From Micrasema longulum (Eukaryota; Arthropoda; Insecta; Trichoptera; Brachycentridae): DNA of 64,000 nucleotides. Location of the stretch: contig JAGVSM010000952.1 in NCBI GenBank assembly GCA_022494885.1, forward strand, positions 62,001 to 126,000, given 5' to 3'. A model generated the notes under the pieces. It worked only from the letters and a program-made list of their open reading frames with translations. It did not search any database and was not told where the DNA came from. Within the stretch, counting starts at the first letter, position 1. Each line of letters begins with the position of its first letter. The position numbers and the translations under genes were made by a program. This document shows positions 54,653 to 64,000 of this stretch, piece by piece.

Positions 54653-55650
54653 TACATTTATAAGATTAAGAAACATAAGTAGAGACAATATAAAAAAGTG
54701 TACTAATTTTTTTGTTCACTCATTGCTCCAGTATGGAAATATTAGGTAGAGAGGAGCGTATAATAATATAACAAACTCTTTGTACAAAGAACCATTCTTA
54801 AAATAATACTTTTAAAATGTTCAATTATTCCAAGTTCCTAACGTAAGCAGCATTTACAGGAAAATCAATCATTTAGTTGATCAAAGACAACAATGAAACA
54901 AAAGTTAACACTACCGCGTCTTCAAAATTTTCAACCAATATGAATTTTTTTTTTCTTTTGAGATGTGGTTGCATCGCAGAAGGCTTAAGATATCTTGGAG
55001 AGACCTGATAACGAGCTTAGAAGTTTTAAGTCGAACTAGAACGAACAGAGAACTCTTAATCACCAAAAAAGTTCGTAAAATTTCATATCTGGGGCATATT
55101 ATGCGTGGAGAAAAGTACCACTTGCTTCATTTAATTTTGAAAGGCAAGATTGAGGGTCACAGAGGGGCTGGAAGAAGACAGATGTCCTGGCTGCGAAATA
55201 TACGAGACTGGACTGGCTGCAGGACTGTGGAACAGATTTTCCAGGCAGCACAGGACAGGGAGACTTTAGCCAGAGTGATTGCCAACGTTGAGGATACCTG
55301 ACAGGGCACTAAGAGAAGAAGAAGAATATGACTTTAGTAACTTCAACTTCAGAAAAATAACAGATATTAAGGCGCAAGAAAACTTTCGAGACCCCCCTAC
55401 TGTTATTAACGAAATGACAGATAAAATTTAGTTAAAAACAAAATTAACGGAACACTTTATTAAAAGAAAAACAACAAAAAATATGTAAAGGACAATTTCA
55501 AAATGTTGTTTTTTTTATTTTTATTAAATTAATTATATTGATACTCGTACTCATGATAATTCATTGCAAGTCCCTCTCTAAGCACAAGAGCTTATTTCTT
55601 TTGGAGAGGAACAGTATTAAAAACAAAAACATGATAATATTATCCTAAAA
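54653..55650 (+). pseudogene. CR1/Jockey-like LINE 3' end, split by an RTE insertion
   Basis: Left part (54653-54943) carries FIRLRNISRDNIKKCTNFFV then HSLLQYGN, the post-RT segment. Right part (55325-55650) holds the C-terminus and 3' UTR ending 'gtccctctctaagcacaagagc' and 'ggagaggaacagtatt'. The same tail lies uninterrupted at 57890-58490. Confidence 0.75.
54944..55324 (+). pseudogene. RTE-like LINE C-terminus inserted in a LINE, AATATGA duplicated
   Basis: The frame 54963-55298 reads MWLHRRRLKISWRDLITSLE, KKVRKISYLGHIMRGEKYHL, IEGHRGAGRRQMSWLRNIRD, then TVEQIFQAAQDRETLARVI, ending with a GAAGAAGAAG tail. It is intact for 112 residues, the least damaged RTE end here. AATATGA occurs at 54937-54943 and again at 55325-55331, a clear target-site duplication. 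Confidence 0.88.
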
Positions 55651-55767
55651 TATGTATTGAAACTGAAATGTACCTGAATTCTAGCGTATTAAAATAAACA
55701 AATTAGCAATATATTGTTTCTTTACTTTATCCACTTCTTCAAATCTCTCCTTTTTACCTTTTTCCGA

Positions 55768-55820
55768 ACCTAATGGTGCATAGAAAACTGAGTTTTTCAC
55801 AATACGCCGCATATATTAAG
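55768..55820 (-). mobile_element. SINE-3 end fragment
   Basis: 'ccgaacctaatggtgcatagaaaactg' followed by 'aatacgccgcatat' resembles the inverted SINE-3 end. Only about 50 bases are left. Confidence 0.4.
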
Positions 55821-56127
55821 CATGTATGTACATACGAGTACATATTAAGCTAGCCGCGATTACAGATGTGTTACATTATTGAAAACGTGTTTTCATATTA
55901 CATTACTTGAAAATACATTAAATTTACAACGTTATTAATAACCAGACCAACAGTGACAATCAGTATATTTTTTCAATGCGTTTATTTGTTTATCTGCAAC
56001 ACAGAACAAATCAAACTTTCGAAGTATCTACAGTTTAAATATTTGCACTATATGAAAGACAATAATGTTGACATAATATGACAGCGCAAATAATGTTAAG
56101 TTGGACATGATTTATTCATTTATTTAC

Positions 56128-56295
56128 ATTATTCCCTTTCCGCACCTGATGGTCCATAGGGCATTGCATTGGTGCATCAATCGCAGTGTATCTATATCAT
56201 TTTTGTCAGGTACATGAACGTAAGATGACCGTCCATACGTTTCAGGTGCCAGTCCAGATACTATGAAATATTTCAGTGTAAAAACACTTTATAAA
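56128..56295 (-). mobile_element. SINE-3 copy lacking the head
   Basis: The plus strand reads 'ccctttccgcacctgatggtccatagggcattgcattggtgcatcaatcgcagtg' and 'tttcaggtgccagtccagatactatgaaatatttcagtgtaaaa'. It is cut before the tRNA-like head, where a LINE fragment begins. Confidence 0.75.
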
Positions 56296-56299
56296 GTAC

Positions 56300-56800
56300 A
56301 AATACGAGATGTAATTGCCATATTGTCTAATATTATCAAAGAATCCCTATACAAATCTCTAAAATTAATAGGAATTTTTGTAGACTTACGAAAAGCATTC
56401 GACTGTATTTCTCACAAGCTAATAAGAAAATAGAACGCCGTAGGCGTAGTAGATATAGGCCTATGTTGGATTCAAATCTATCTTCAAGAAAGACCACCGT
56501 GTGTAAAAATAAAGAAAACACTAAATCGTTCCTTAACCAGTTTTTGGCGAACCCTTAGGAACCGTATTGGAACCGTTACTCTTCATAATATATGTCAACG
56601 ACATATTCAAACAAAAGTTTAACAAAATATATCTATATATATATATATAAATATCTTACGCCGACTACACAGCTATAATATTATTTATTTATTGTACATG
56701 GACATAACTGGAATACAGCAGTAGAGTTTGCAAATAAAGATATGCTTATTTTCAAATCTTGGTTAGATAAAAAAAAAACATACCACATTCCATTCACAAT
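56300..56800 (+). pseudogene. LINE reverse-transcriptase palm fragment
   Basis: Shifted frames contain KLIGIFVDLRKAFDCISHKL (catalytic Asp of the first block), then GEPLGTVLEPLLFIIYVNDI (usually GVPQGS.LGPLLF..Y.ND) and SYADYTAII (a changed Y.DD box: YADY). This is the only piece in the window covering the catalytic core. Several stops and frame changes and a TA microsatellite (56632-56650) interrupt it. Confidence 0.85.
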
Positions 56801-56804
56801 AAAA

Positions 56805-57300
56805 AATCTTAAAATAGCACCAAGTTCGCGCTCAGCCACTGTACCGGCTGGGCGTGAAATATAGTTCCTCCTTCCAATTCTAAAATAAGTTGTTAACTGT
56901 TAAAATACATTGAGTTAGTGTTTATAAGTGGTCAATGTGTGGACAAAAAGTGGGAAAAGAAGACTATTTATTTTATTGAATTGTTTTACACTTTATTCTT
57001 ACCAAAATATGTGACAAGTAGCGAACAATGAAAACTTTCATACAACAGTAACCCTGTTGCTTAAAAATTACAAAAAAGTAAATGAAATCATTAAAACCGC
57101 TTAAGAGTTTTTGAATTTGAAGAATTTGTGACTCGAAAGTACCCAAAGTTAACTATCTGAAATACTACTACCCCTCATAATAAATTACAACAGTGCTACT
57201 GAAAGTGAACTTATGTTATTTTATTAAATTATTCAACTGTAATAATAATAATATAAAAAATAAATATTCACGATAAATTACTATCCATGATTTTAAATCG
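56805..57300. other. AT-rich spacer
   Basis: Nothing recognised. It may be part of the LINE body between the palm fragment and the later 3' end. Confidence 0.35.
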
Positions 57301-57307
57301 GTTTGTA

Positions 57308-57485
57308 GTCCCGTGGCTAGTGTTGCGGATGGATCAGAGGTCCAAGGTTCGAACCCCACTCTACCCCAACTTGATTTCCATTGTCTAATAGTGAGTTATT
57401 TACAACTCTTTTCTTTACAAGTCATTTAACTCGTTGAAAATGGTCACTCAAATTGTAATATTTGGGTAAATTATAAGAACGCTAA
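57308..57485 (+). mobile_element. SINE-2 full-length copy
   Basis: Head GTCCCGTGGCTAGTGTTG, B box AAGGTTCGAACCCCACTC, body CTACCCCAACTTGATTTCC, then 'gttgaaaatggtcactcaaattgtaatatttgggtaaattataagaacg'. It is the only plus-strand SINE-2 and the most complete one. Confidence 0.85.
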
Positions 57486-57609
57486 TATTTCTTTTCTATT
57501 AAAAAAAAAAAAAATAATAAAAATTTTTCACCCAAATATTTCTTTTCTATTATTTTTTTTTTTAATTTAAAAAAAAAAATTCAAAAAAAATCATTCAAAA
57601 AAATCCCCT

Positions 57610-58490
57610 TTATGATTTATGCTCAATAATAAATCCCTAAAAAGAAATTAAGTACCTATATTGATGTAATAATTGATCAGAACATGAAATGGCGTAATCA
57701 TATCAACTAACAAGTCAAAAAAATACGGCAATAATAACAATAATAATAATGGTAATGGCGGTTTATTATCAAAAAATACAATTTCATTATCTACAACATG
57801 TTTTAGGTAATAGATTTTTCTGAATTATGGTCTAGCCTAACTAAGTACAACCTGTTTTAAGGCAGACATTTTTATGCATGTACATATTTATAAAATTGAG
57901 AAACATTTTTAGTAAAGACAACATAAAAGTTGACTATTCTTTGGTTCACTCGTTACTCCAGTATGGGGTTATTGGGTGGAGACGAGAGTATAATAATCGT
58001 AACAGAATGAACTCTTTGAAAGTAGTATAGATAACAATTCTTAAATACTAAAAAAAACTTTCTCGGCAAAAAACACTTTGTTCAATTAGTTCAAGTTCCT
58101 AACGTAGACAATATTTACATAAAAAAATCGAAAAAAAAAATATTCAGTTGGTCGAAGAAAACAATAAAACAAAATTGAACACAAACACATCTTTGCTAAT
58201 TCCCAATTATTTAAACTTTAAAATAATATGTCATACTGAACAATTACAGGAAAAATATATTTATTTTATCATAAAAAACTTTAATAAGGGCCCCAAAGAA
58301 ATTAGGTAAATAAAATATACAAATCAATTGAAAATAAAATTAAAGTATTTTGATAAATGACAATGTTTTATACTTTTATTATTAAAAATACTTTTTTTTT
58401 ATATTAATAACTCAGTGTAAGTTCCTCTCCAAGCACAAGAATTTCTTTATTTTTTAAAGAGGAACAGCATTAAAAAATTAAAAATAAATA
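57610..58490 (+). pseudogene. CR1/Jockey-like LINE 3' end, second copy of the 54653-55650 family
   Basis: KYLYIDVIIDQNMKWRNHIN begins the post-RT block near 57650. After a ~170-base AT-rich insert (about 57715-57885, with (AAT)n) it resumes FIKLRNIFSKDNIKVDYSLV, then HSLLQYGVIGW. The 3' UTR ends 'gttcctctccaagcacaagaatt' and 'aaagaggaacagc'. It aligns with the split copy upstream. Confidence 0.75.
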
Positions 58491-58554
58491 TTAGGTAATA
58501 AAGCTGTTCCTTAATTATTATAATTTATTAAATACGTAAGTAAAAATACATTTA

Positions 58555-58640
58555 TAAAATTTCTTAACCATGACTCGAATTGATTCCGAGACCTCGTTTT
58601 GTGGTCAAATGGCCAGCAGGTTTGCCTTCCTTGCAATTTA
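58555..58640 (-). mobile_element. SINE-3 head fragment
   Basis: 'ccatgactcgaattgattccgagacctcg' and 'ggccagcaggtttgcc' resemble the inverted SINE-3 head with altered boxes. Confidence 0.4.
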
Positions 58641-58744
58641 TTAATTGCAAACAATCTTTCGATAGTTATTTCCGTCATAACAAACTATCAATAAGCTTAT
58701 ATTTAAAGCATTAACATATTAGTCGATTATTATTTATTTAAAGA

Positions 58745-58870
58745 GGTTTTTTTACACAAAAAAAAATTTATAGTCTCTGGACTCACCTGAAGTGTACATT
58801 AATCATCTTATCTTCATGTATCAAAAATGATTAAGATAGGCTGCGATTGGTGCATCAGTGCAGTGCCAAA
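58745..58870 (+). mobile_element. SINE-3 distal half
   Basis: 'atagtctctggactcacctgaagtg', 'cttatcttcatgta' and 'gctgcgattggtgcatcagtgcagtgcc' follow the SINE-3 order in plus orientation. Confidence 0.65.
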
Positions 58871-58874
58871 TGCA

Positions 58875-60695
58875 AAAATGTTTGACCACAAAGTTAATGC
58901 TTTAAATATCAATTATATTGTAAAGTATTTTTGAATGTCTTGCGTTTGCCTTTGCTTTATTAACATGCTCGTTTTATTGTTGTCTGTTTCAGCATACAGT
59001 TTGGCCATACACTTCCCGGCAATTTCGACATGCAATTCACAAATTAAAAAGTACAAATGGAATATTTTATTTATTTTTATTTTATTTGGGAAATCAACAG
59101 TTCTACATACGTATTTATAGTAAACAAACAGATATAGTGGATAAACTAAGAACTAATAAAAGATTTCCACAAAGTATACAAAGTTACTAAAGAAAATATA
59201 TTACATATTAAATGAATACATTTAAGTTTATACATACAAAAATGTTATTTTCATGTACTCGTAAATATTTTTCAATAATCAAAGAATTTTTTATTTTTTT
59301 TAAGAACAGTAAGTTATTGTAAATTGGACGGGATTAGGACAAGAATACTTGAAGAGAGGATAAGGAGGGGAAAGGAGATGTACATATTTATGAATTTGAA
59401 AACGTATTATTTACTGTAATGTTTAATAATCTGGACTGGGTTGGATCAGATCATGCCTCCATATATTAAACAATCAAAATAAACTGAAATTGGAGTAATA
59501 ATTTAGTGCTCTATGCACATGAATTATAAAATATAATACAAACGACAATATACGTACATGCCTGTGAAAATGTGTAAGGTAAATATTTACTCCATAAATG
59601 TACGAACGTATTTTATCATCAAATATTAAAATGTTTGCTTTTCACGGTGCAGATGCAAAATATCGTGCATTTCTGTTTTTTTTTAATCCACGTGTTCATC
59701 AATTTCGCCTGTTTTATCTACCCATTTTTACCATAAATTGTTTATACTTCAAACCAATGAATTACACTTAGACAACTTCATCGGAAACGTTTATTCGTTT
59801 AATAAATAATACGTGGTATGCACATTTAAATGTTTTCAAACTGTTTTTTTTTTATGTATTGTGAAATACTTGATAGATGACGAAAATTAAAGTGAACTCG
59901 TTCCCAGGTATGTTATTATGTTATTGGTTTAAAAACAACCTGCAACATAAATACTTATAATAACTTCATCCAAGTTGCATTTCAGCGCGGTAAGGGTAAA
60001 AATGGTGCTATTTCATAATAATGGAAAATATATAAAAACGGCTCCTTCAATTTTTTTCGTTTTCGAAATATTAACGCCATTTTTTCTCCTAAATGAGTTC
60101 AATAGAACGGAATATTCAAAACGTACAAAATGTGGGAAAAAAAGTCGAAATCGAGCTCGTTTTTGCCAGTTCAATTTTTATTTTTTTGTAATACAAATAA
60201 TTAGACCTTTCTGTTTGTTCTTTTCTGTGATGATAGGTAAAAATACATATGTATTACATCAATTAAAAAAATATTTGATTAAATACCTGAACCTAGAGTC
60301 TCACAAATAACGTTTTCATTGTTATTTATGCTATCTCGTAAAATTCGTTATTTGTTGCCTGTGTTTGCCGTGTACCCTTCAAATAGAATTAATAAAAATA
60401 TTTTTAGAACATTCTGGTTCGTCAGCATTTCTCATTCCTCTTTCCCAGTGATATGTTTCAATTAATTATTTATTTTTACAACAAATTTTGGTGTAATTTT
60501 TCTATTTATTGAGTTTTGTCTACCTATAGGAATTTTAGTGTAAGTTTCTTCTTTCTGTTAAATAGTCGCTATCAGGCTTTGGTGGGTTTTTTCTGTTAGT
60601 GACTGTTTCAATTTATATTGGAATTCTGTTAGTTTGGTTATGATCATCATTTTATGTCCTGTATTTTTGTTGTCTATTGATTGTGTTCATATTGT
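58875..60695. other. AT-rich spacer, no gene recognised
   Basis: Frames at 58935-59120 and 59975-60310 are the longest but show no motif, splice support or non-AT composition. No shared repeat was recognised. Confidence 0.45.
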
Positions 60696-60700
60696 TATTC

Positions 60701-61790
60701 CCTTAGAGTATATACATCTGTATATACTATAGGGGAGCGCGGGGTAATGAGAGCGGGCGGGTAATGGGAGCGATGGTGATTGTATGAAACCTATGCACAT
60801 TCGGGTGACCTTAAGCACTCGGCCGTTTCTGTTAATCACCGGAAAAGTTCGCCCCATCGCATGAGCCGTTAGGGCCCTGCGTTGAGTCACGAGAGACGGT
60901 TGTTAATTTTTCGGTCCAAGTTTATAAAAAAACTGCCAGTTGCCAGCGTCCAGGCCAGGGTGAAGATAAATTCTTATTGTATTATGTTAATGCGTATTAT
61001 ATACCTAAATTCGTCTTCTTTCAAGTGCCATTCGTCAAATTGTGATTGAAAGTCGAATAAGATATTCGTGTTTTTAGTTTTGATGCTATCATATCAGTCC
61101 GCGGGTAATGGGAATTGTGGTACAGATGCGGAAGTTGCGGAAAGTGGGCCCACAAAGAATGTTCTGGCAACAACAGTCCAGATTCTTATATTTGTGCTTT
61201 TTGTTTGGGCCCTTAAAGGGTCTAATTTTGTTTTCGTTTAACAATTCCTTTAATAATTTAGTAATTTTCTTTTTATAATAATAATTCTTTAATAATAGAA
61301 ATTTTCGATATTTATTTCTTTGTTTTGTTGAAATATTTAGTTTAAATATTAAAATCTTAAAAATTTTATATTTTCAACATGTTTATGTATATTTTTTTAT
61401 ACTTTGTAATTAGACATCATGTTCGTTATTACTAATTAAATAAATGGTTGATTTTTTTATTTATGTTGCTAATAGTTCTTTGTATTAACAATAAGATTAG
61501 ATTAGAAGTAAAAATTATGGCTCCCATTTGCTATATGAGAGTTAAATGGGCTCTCATTACCCGCATGTATGGGGTCATGGGAGCGATTGACTTTTTATAA
61601 AATCTTTATTGTACCTTAATGCATGGCTGTAGTTGATTTATCCTGTCATGAACAAATAGTAAAATAAACCAGGTTTAAGTTACTAATCCGTAATGACAAC
61701 AAAGTAAACAAATGTGGTTTTTATCAACATATTCCCTTAGTAGGCTCCACTTCCCCCGCGCTCCCTTGTATAGATGTATATACTCTAAGG
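60701..61790 (+). mobile_element. pogo-like DNA transposon, internally deleted, 1.09 kb
   Basis: The left end CCTTAGAGTATATACATCT is repeated perfectly in inverse at the right end. GGGGAGCGCGGGG lies inside the left end and its inverse inside the right. TTATTC precedes the left end and follows the right end, a possible 6-bp target duplication. Inner copies of 'gggtaatgggag' recur at 60768, 61103 and, inverted, at 61551-61563. It encodes only the last ~32 residues of a transposase (61118-61216). Confidence 0.7.
61118..61216 (+). pseudogene. C-terminal zinc-binding tail of a pogo-like transposase
   Basis: The frame reads WYRCGSCGKWAHKECSG then NNSPDSYICAFCLGP and stop. The pattern C-x2-C-x2-W-x-H-x2-C-x12-13-C-x2-C, just before the stop codon, matches the PHD-like Cys-rich tail at the end of many insect pogo/Tigger-type transposases. 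Upstream in frame is a stop and then terminal-repeat sequence, so the DNA-binding and DDE domains are deleted. The tail itself keeps all its metal ligands. Confidence 0.7.
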
Positions 61791-61849
61791 TTATTCCTGT
61801 CTGTTTGTGTTGTTATTATGTTTATATAATTTGAAAATCCATGTACCTA

Positions 61850-62497
61850 AGACTGTAGTCTGGTAAAACGAACGCAAAATTAGGAAATCATACGATTATA
61901 CCATTCTAAAACGAATGTTTTATGGTTGTAAATAAGTCAATATAATATTGTTTTAAATTGAATATTACAACCAGAATTATCTTTTTTTTTCAAAAAAAGA
62001 GAATACAATCCTATAAAAAAAAGGTTTTAACTAAAGCATTTCAATAAAAAAAAATTTTTTAAGTATTACCGAAGGCATAATTTTAAGTAGAAATAAAGGA
62101 ATATGTTACAAAAATGTATGTGATTTAAAATGCTTGTATTTTTTTTCAAAACCAAAAAATCCAAATTTGGCCGCAGCCACTTTTTGTTAAATTTATTATT
62201 TTCAAATTATTGCAAAAAAATTTTGTTCAATGCTTAGTCTTTATTGAGATCCCAGATACCTTAGTTTAGTCTAAATTTGAAATGGCGTAATCTGCCGGTC
62301 TAAAAGTAAATATATTTTAGTTACATTAAACTTTTAAGTATATTTTTTAACCGAAATACCTTTAAAAAATATTGTTTTTATCAAATTTATGTTTTTTAAT
62401 TTTTTTATTATTGCGCGATTAAAAAAAAAACATTTGTTTTAAAATGGCAAATCGTATGATTTTCTAATTTTGCGTTCGTTTTACCTGACTACAGCCC
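61850..62497. mobile_element. MITE-2 complete copy, 648 bp, TA-flanked
   Basis: TA (61848-61849) and TA (62498-62499) flank the element. The left end AGACTGTAGTCTGGTAAAAC continues 'gaacgcaaaattaggaaatcatacgatt'. The right end read inversely is GGGCTGTAGTCAGGTAAAAC continuing 'gaacgcaaaattagaaaatcatacgatt'. The arms are about 55 bases. No coding is visible. TA target and long arms suggest mobilisation by a Tc1/mariner-type transposase (inference). Confidence 0.85.
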
Positions 62498-62499
62498 TA

Positions 62500-63020
62500 A
62501 CTTGTTTTTGGCCGAATCATGTTTTGGTAGAGGGCCCTAATAAAGGAAAAAAATAATAAATTTATGACTGTTTTTAATCTATGATTTTCAAATTCCATTT
62601 TATTTAAATTCTTGAAACGTAGGTTTTATGTCAAAATTTATTATTGTTAAAAATTTATTATTGTTAAAAATTTCAATCAACACACTATAAAAATTTCAAT
62701 CAACCCACTAAAAAAAATACAGTATCAATGGCGTTGCAAAGTTTCAGTAAAAAAACATTTTATGGTAATGCCACAACAGAGAAAGTCAAATTTGTAATGT
62801 ACGATATGTTGCATGATGTTACTGTGTACAACCCTAAGGCAAAACGAGGTGACAGGAGAGAACAAAAAATATCTTGGAGGAATATTTGGAAACAGGTTTG
62901 TCTTTTATGTCCGTGTCCAGGCAAATAAAGAATACAATTGTGTCTGTGAAATAGAACCAAAATTCTGGGTGTGTATTCGACTTAATGGCTACTCTACGGT
63001 ATAAATCTTGAAAAGGGAAA
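62500..63020. other. Spacer with short overlapping frames, not called
   Basis: Frames at 62728-62928, 62760-62960 and 62813-63004 overlap on both strands. The first (GNATTEKVKFVMYDML) has less AT-biased codons, and an AG|gttt follows near 62898, but there is no acceptor or motif to support an exon. A short direct repeat 'aaatttattattgtt' / 'aaatttcaatcaac' lies at 62635-62710. Confidence 0.35.
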
Positions 63021-63026
63021 TCACTA

Positions 63027-63245
63027 GCCCACCTCGTGGTGTAGGTACTGATTAGTGCCTTTGCCTACCATTACTGAGGTCCCAGACACGTTTACCGGTA
63101 ACGCAACGTCAACGTGAAATATATATTTGGTAGGTGCTTGAAGTATAAGGCTGATCATCTCACCTTTATGTATATTACAAATTATCGTGGACACGCTGTG
63201 ATTGGAGTACCAATAGCCCTGTCACAATTAGGTGCAGATAAGGCA
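63027..63245 (+). mobile_element. SINE-3 full-length copy, diverged
   Basis: Head CCACCTCGTGGTGTAGG with 'gtgcctttgcctaccattactgaggtcccagac', body 'ggtgcttgaagtataaggctgatcatctcacctttatg', and end 'gctgtgattggagtaccaatagccctgtcac'. The B box is disrupted. The 72-residue frame 63114-63332 starts inside it and is not a gene. Confidence 0.7.
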
Positions 63246-63249
63246 ATGA

Positions 63250-64000
63250 TGATGAAGACTGATTATCATGTAGTTGGCAAATGTTCTAGTTATGATAAAG
63301 GCAGACTAAGAAATTGTACATTCTCAGACTAATTCACATTCTATACATTTTGCCGATTCATTGTAAATGTGACTGCACAGTTAGCCATGGAGATATAGAT
63401 GGAGATTTGAGGAGATTCTGCGATAATTCCTTAATGGTCAATTGAAGATCTGACTTGACCAGGGATTTTAATATGTCATCATCAAATTTTGAAGGCTGTC
63501 CGAATTGAGGTGTATCTTTTAGATTTCTATTGCCCGATTTGAACCTCGCTAATGAACTTTTTTCTACACATGAGTAAAATATAAAGTGTTTTATTTATTT
63601 CAAAAATGTTTTTCCACAAAGCAAATACCGAAACAATAAATAATATTCTATTAGCGTAAGTGACCTTGCTGGCATTCAAGCCTTGGTTGAAAAAAAATGA
63701 CATACAGTGCCTAATGTGTCCTTCACCAATTCCTTGTATAGAGATTTCACCTTTAACAATAATATAGATTTTATTACTCGTAAATAATGCTGAACAATAT
63801 TTTGACGTGTCTAGAAACAAACTGCACTTGATCAGCATATCATACATTATGTTTGGAATTATTCTATAACACAATTTTTTTTAAGGAAAAGGATAAGGGA
63901 ATTCCATGCATTTCATCATTTGTGTATGGAAGACCCAAAAGAAAACAGTACGACTATTCAATCAAAGAGTTTTGCAGAAAAACGGGTAAATTTATATTTT
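63250..64000. other. Window end, unassigned
   Basis: A 115-residue minus-strand frame (63527-63874) has some hydrophobic segments but no recognisable domain, signal peptide or splice sites. It may be a chance frame or an unrecognised transposon piece. Nothing else was recognised. Confidence 0.35.

Noticed and set aside
59975..60310. 111-residue frame with basic and hydrophobic segments
   Set aside because: AT-driven composition (F, I, K, N), no motif, no splice signals.
63527..63874. 115-residue minus-strand frame near the window end
   Set aside because: No recognisable domain or start context; kept only as an unassigned note.

Overview
The window looks like nuclear genomic DNA of an insect, most likely a lepidopteran. 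It is strongly AT-rich, intron-bearing and dense with decayed transposons. Four things point to Lepidoptera: Helitron copies ending in GGGTCCGCTAGT-type termini, many RTE-type reverse-transcriptase tails (KGVLRWFGHVERMD, SYLGHIMRGEKY and similar), tRNA-derived SINEs, and TACCTACCTA/TAGGTACTT-rich spacers. The order is an inference from these features; no single marker proves it.

I can support one host protein-coding gene with confidence. It has four exons between 46766 and 52634 on the + strand and encodes a 251-residue secreted, helix-rich, six-cysteine protein with internal repeats. I do not recognise its family. All introns are phase 0, with a TATA box upstream and an AATAAA signal downstream. 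Its introns hold LINE, SINE and RTE debris.

The remaining ~58 kb is accessory DNA, with these recurring families (my names). SINE-1 has a GGCCTCCGTGGTGTAGTGG head. SINE-2 has a GTCCCGTGGCTAGTG head. SINE-3 has a CACCTCGTGG head and a tail reading TGCAGTGCCCTATGTACC. MITE-1 has TGTCCAAATGTTTGCAGAC ends and at least a dozen copies. MITE-2 has ~55-bp inverted ends starting GACTGTAGTC. MITE-3 has TGAGGAAGTTC ends. There are also Helitrons, two pogo-like DNA transposon remnants, hammerhead-ribozyme motifs typical of Penelope-like elements, many 3' ends of Jockey/CR1-like LINEs and about a dozen RTE-like LINE tails.

Layout: 0-9.5 kb has LINE tails and tandem MITE-1 copies. 9.5-16.5 kb has MITE-2, SINE and LINE clusters. 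16.7-17.35 kb is a diverged ~84-bp tandem repeat. 19-26.4 kb has RTE and LINE pieces, a Helitron, and a LINE inserted in a SINE with a 19-bp target duplication. 28-34.7 kb has MITE-1, RTE and hammerhead-like motifs. 36.8-44.5 kb has RTE and LINE pieces and a pogo remnant. 44.5-46.5 kb has MITE-3 copies and an apparently complete hammerhead. 46.7-52.7 kb is the host gene. 54-58.5 kb has a Helitron and nested LINEs. 60.7-62.5 kb has a pogo remnant and a complete MITE-2. Almost all long open frames outside the host gene are repeat-derived or chance AT-rich frames.
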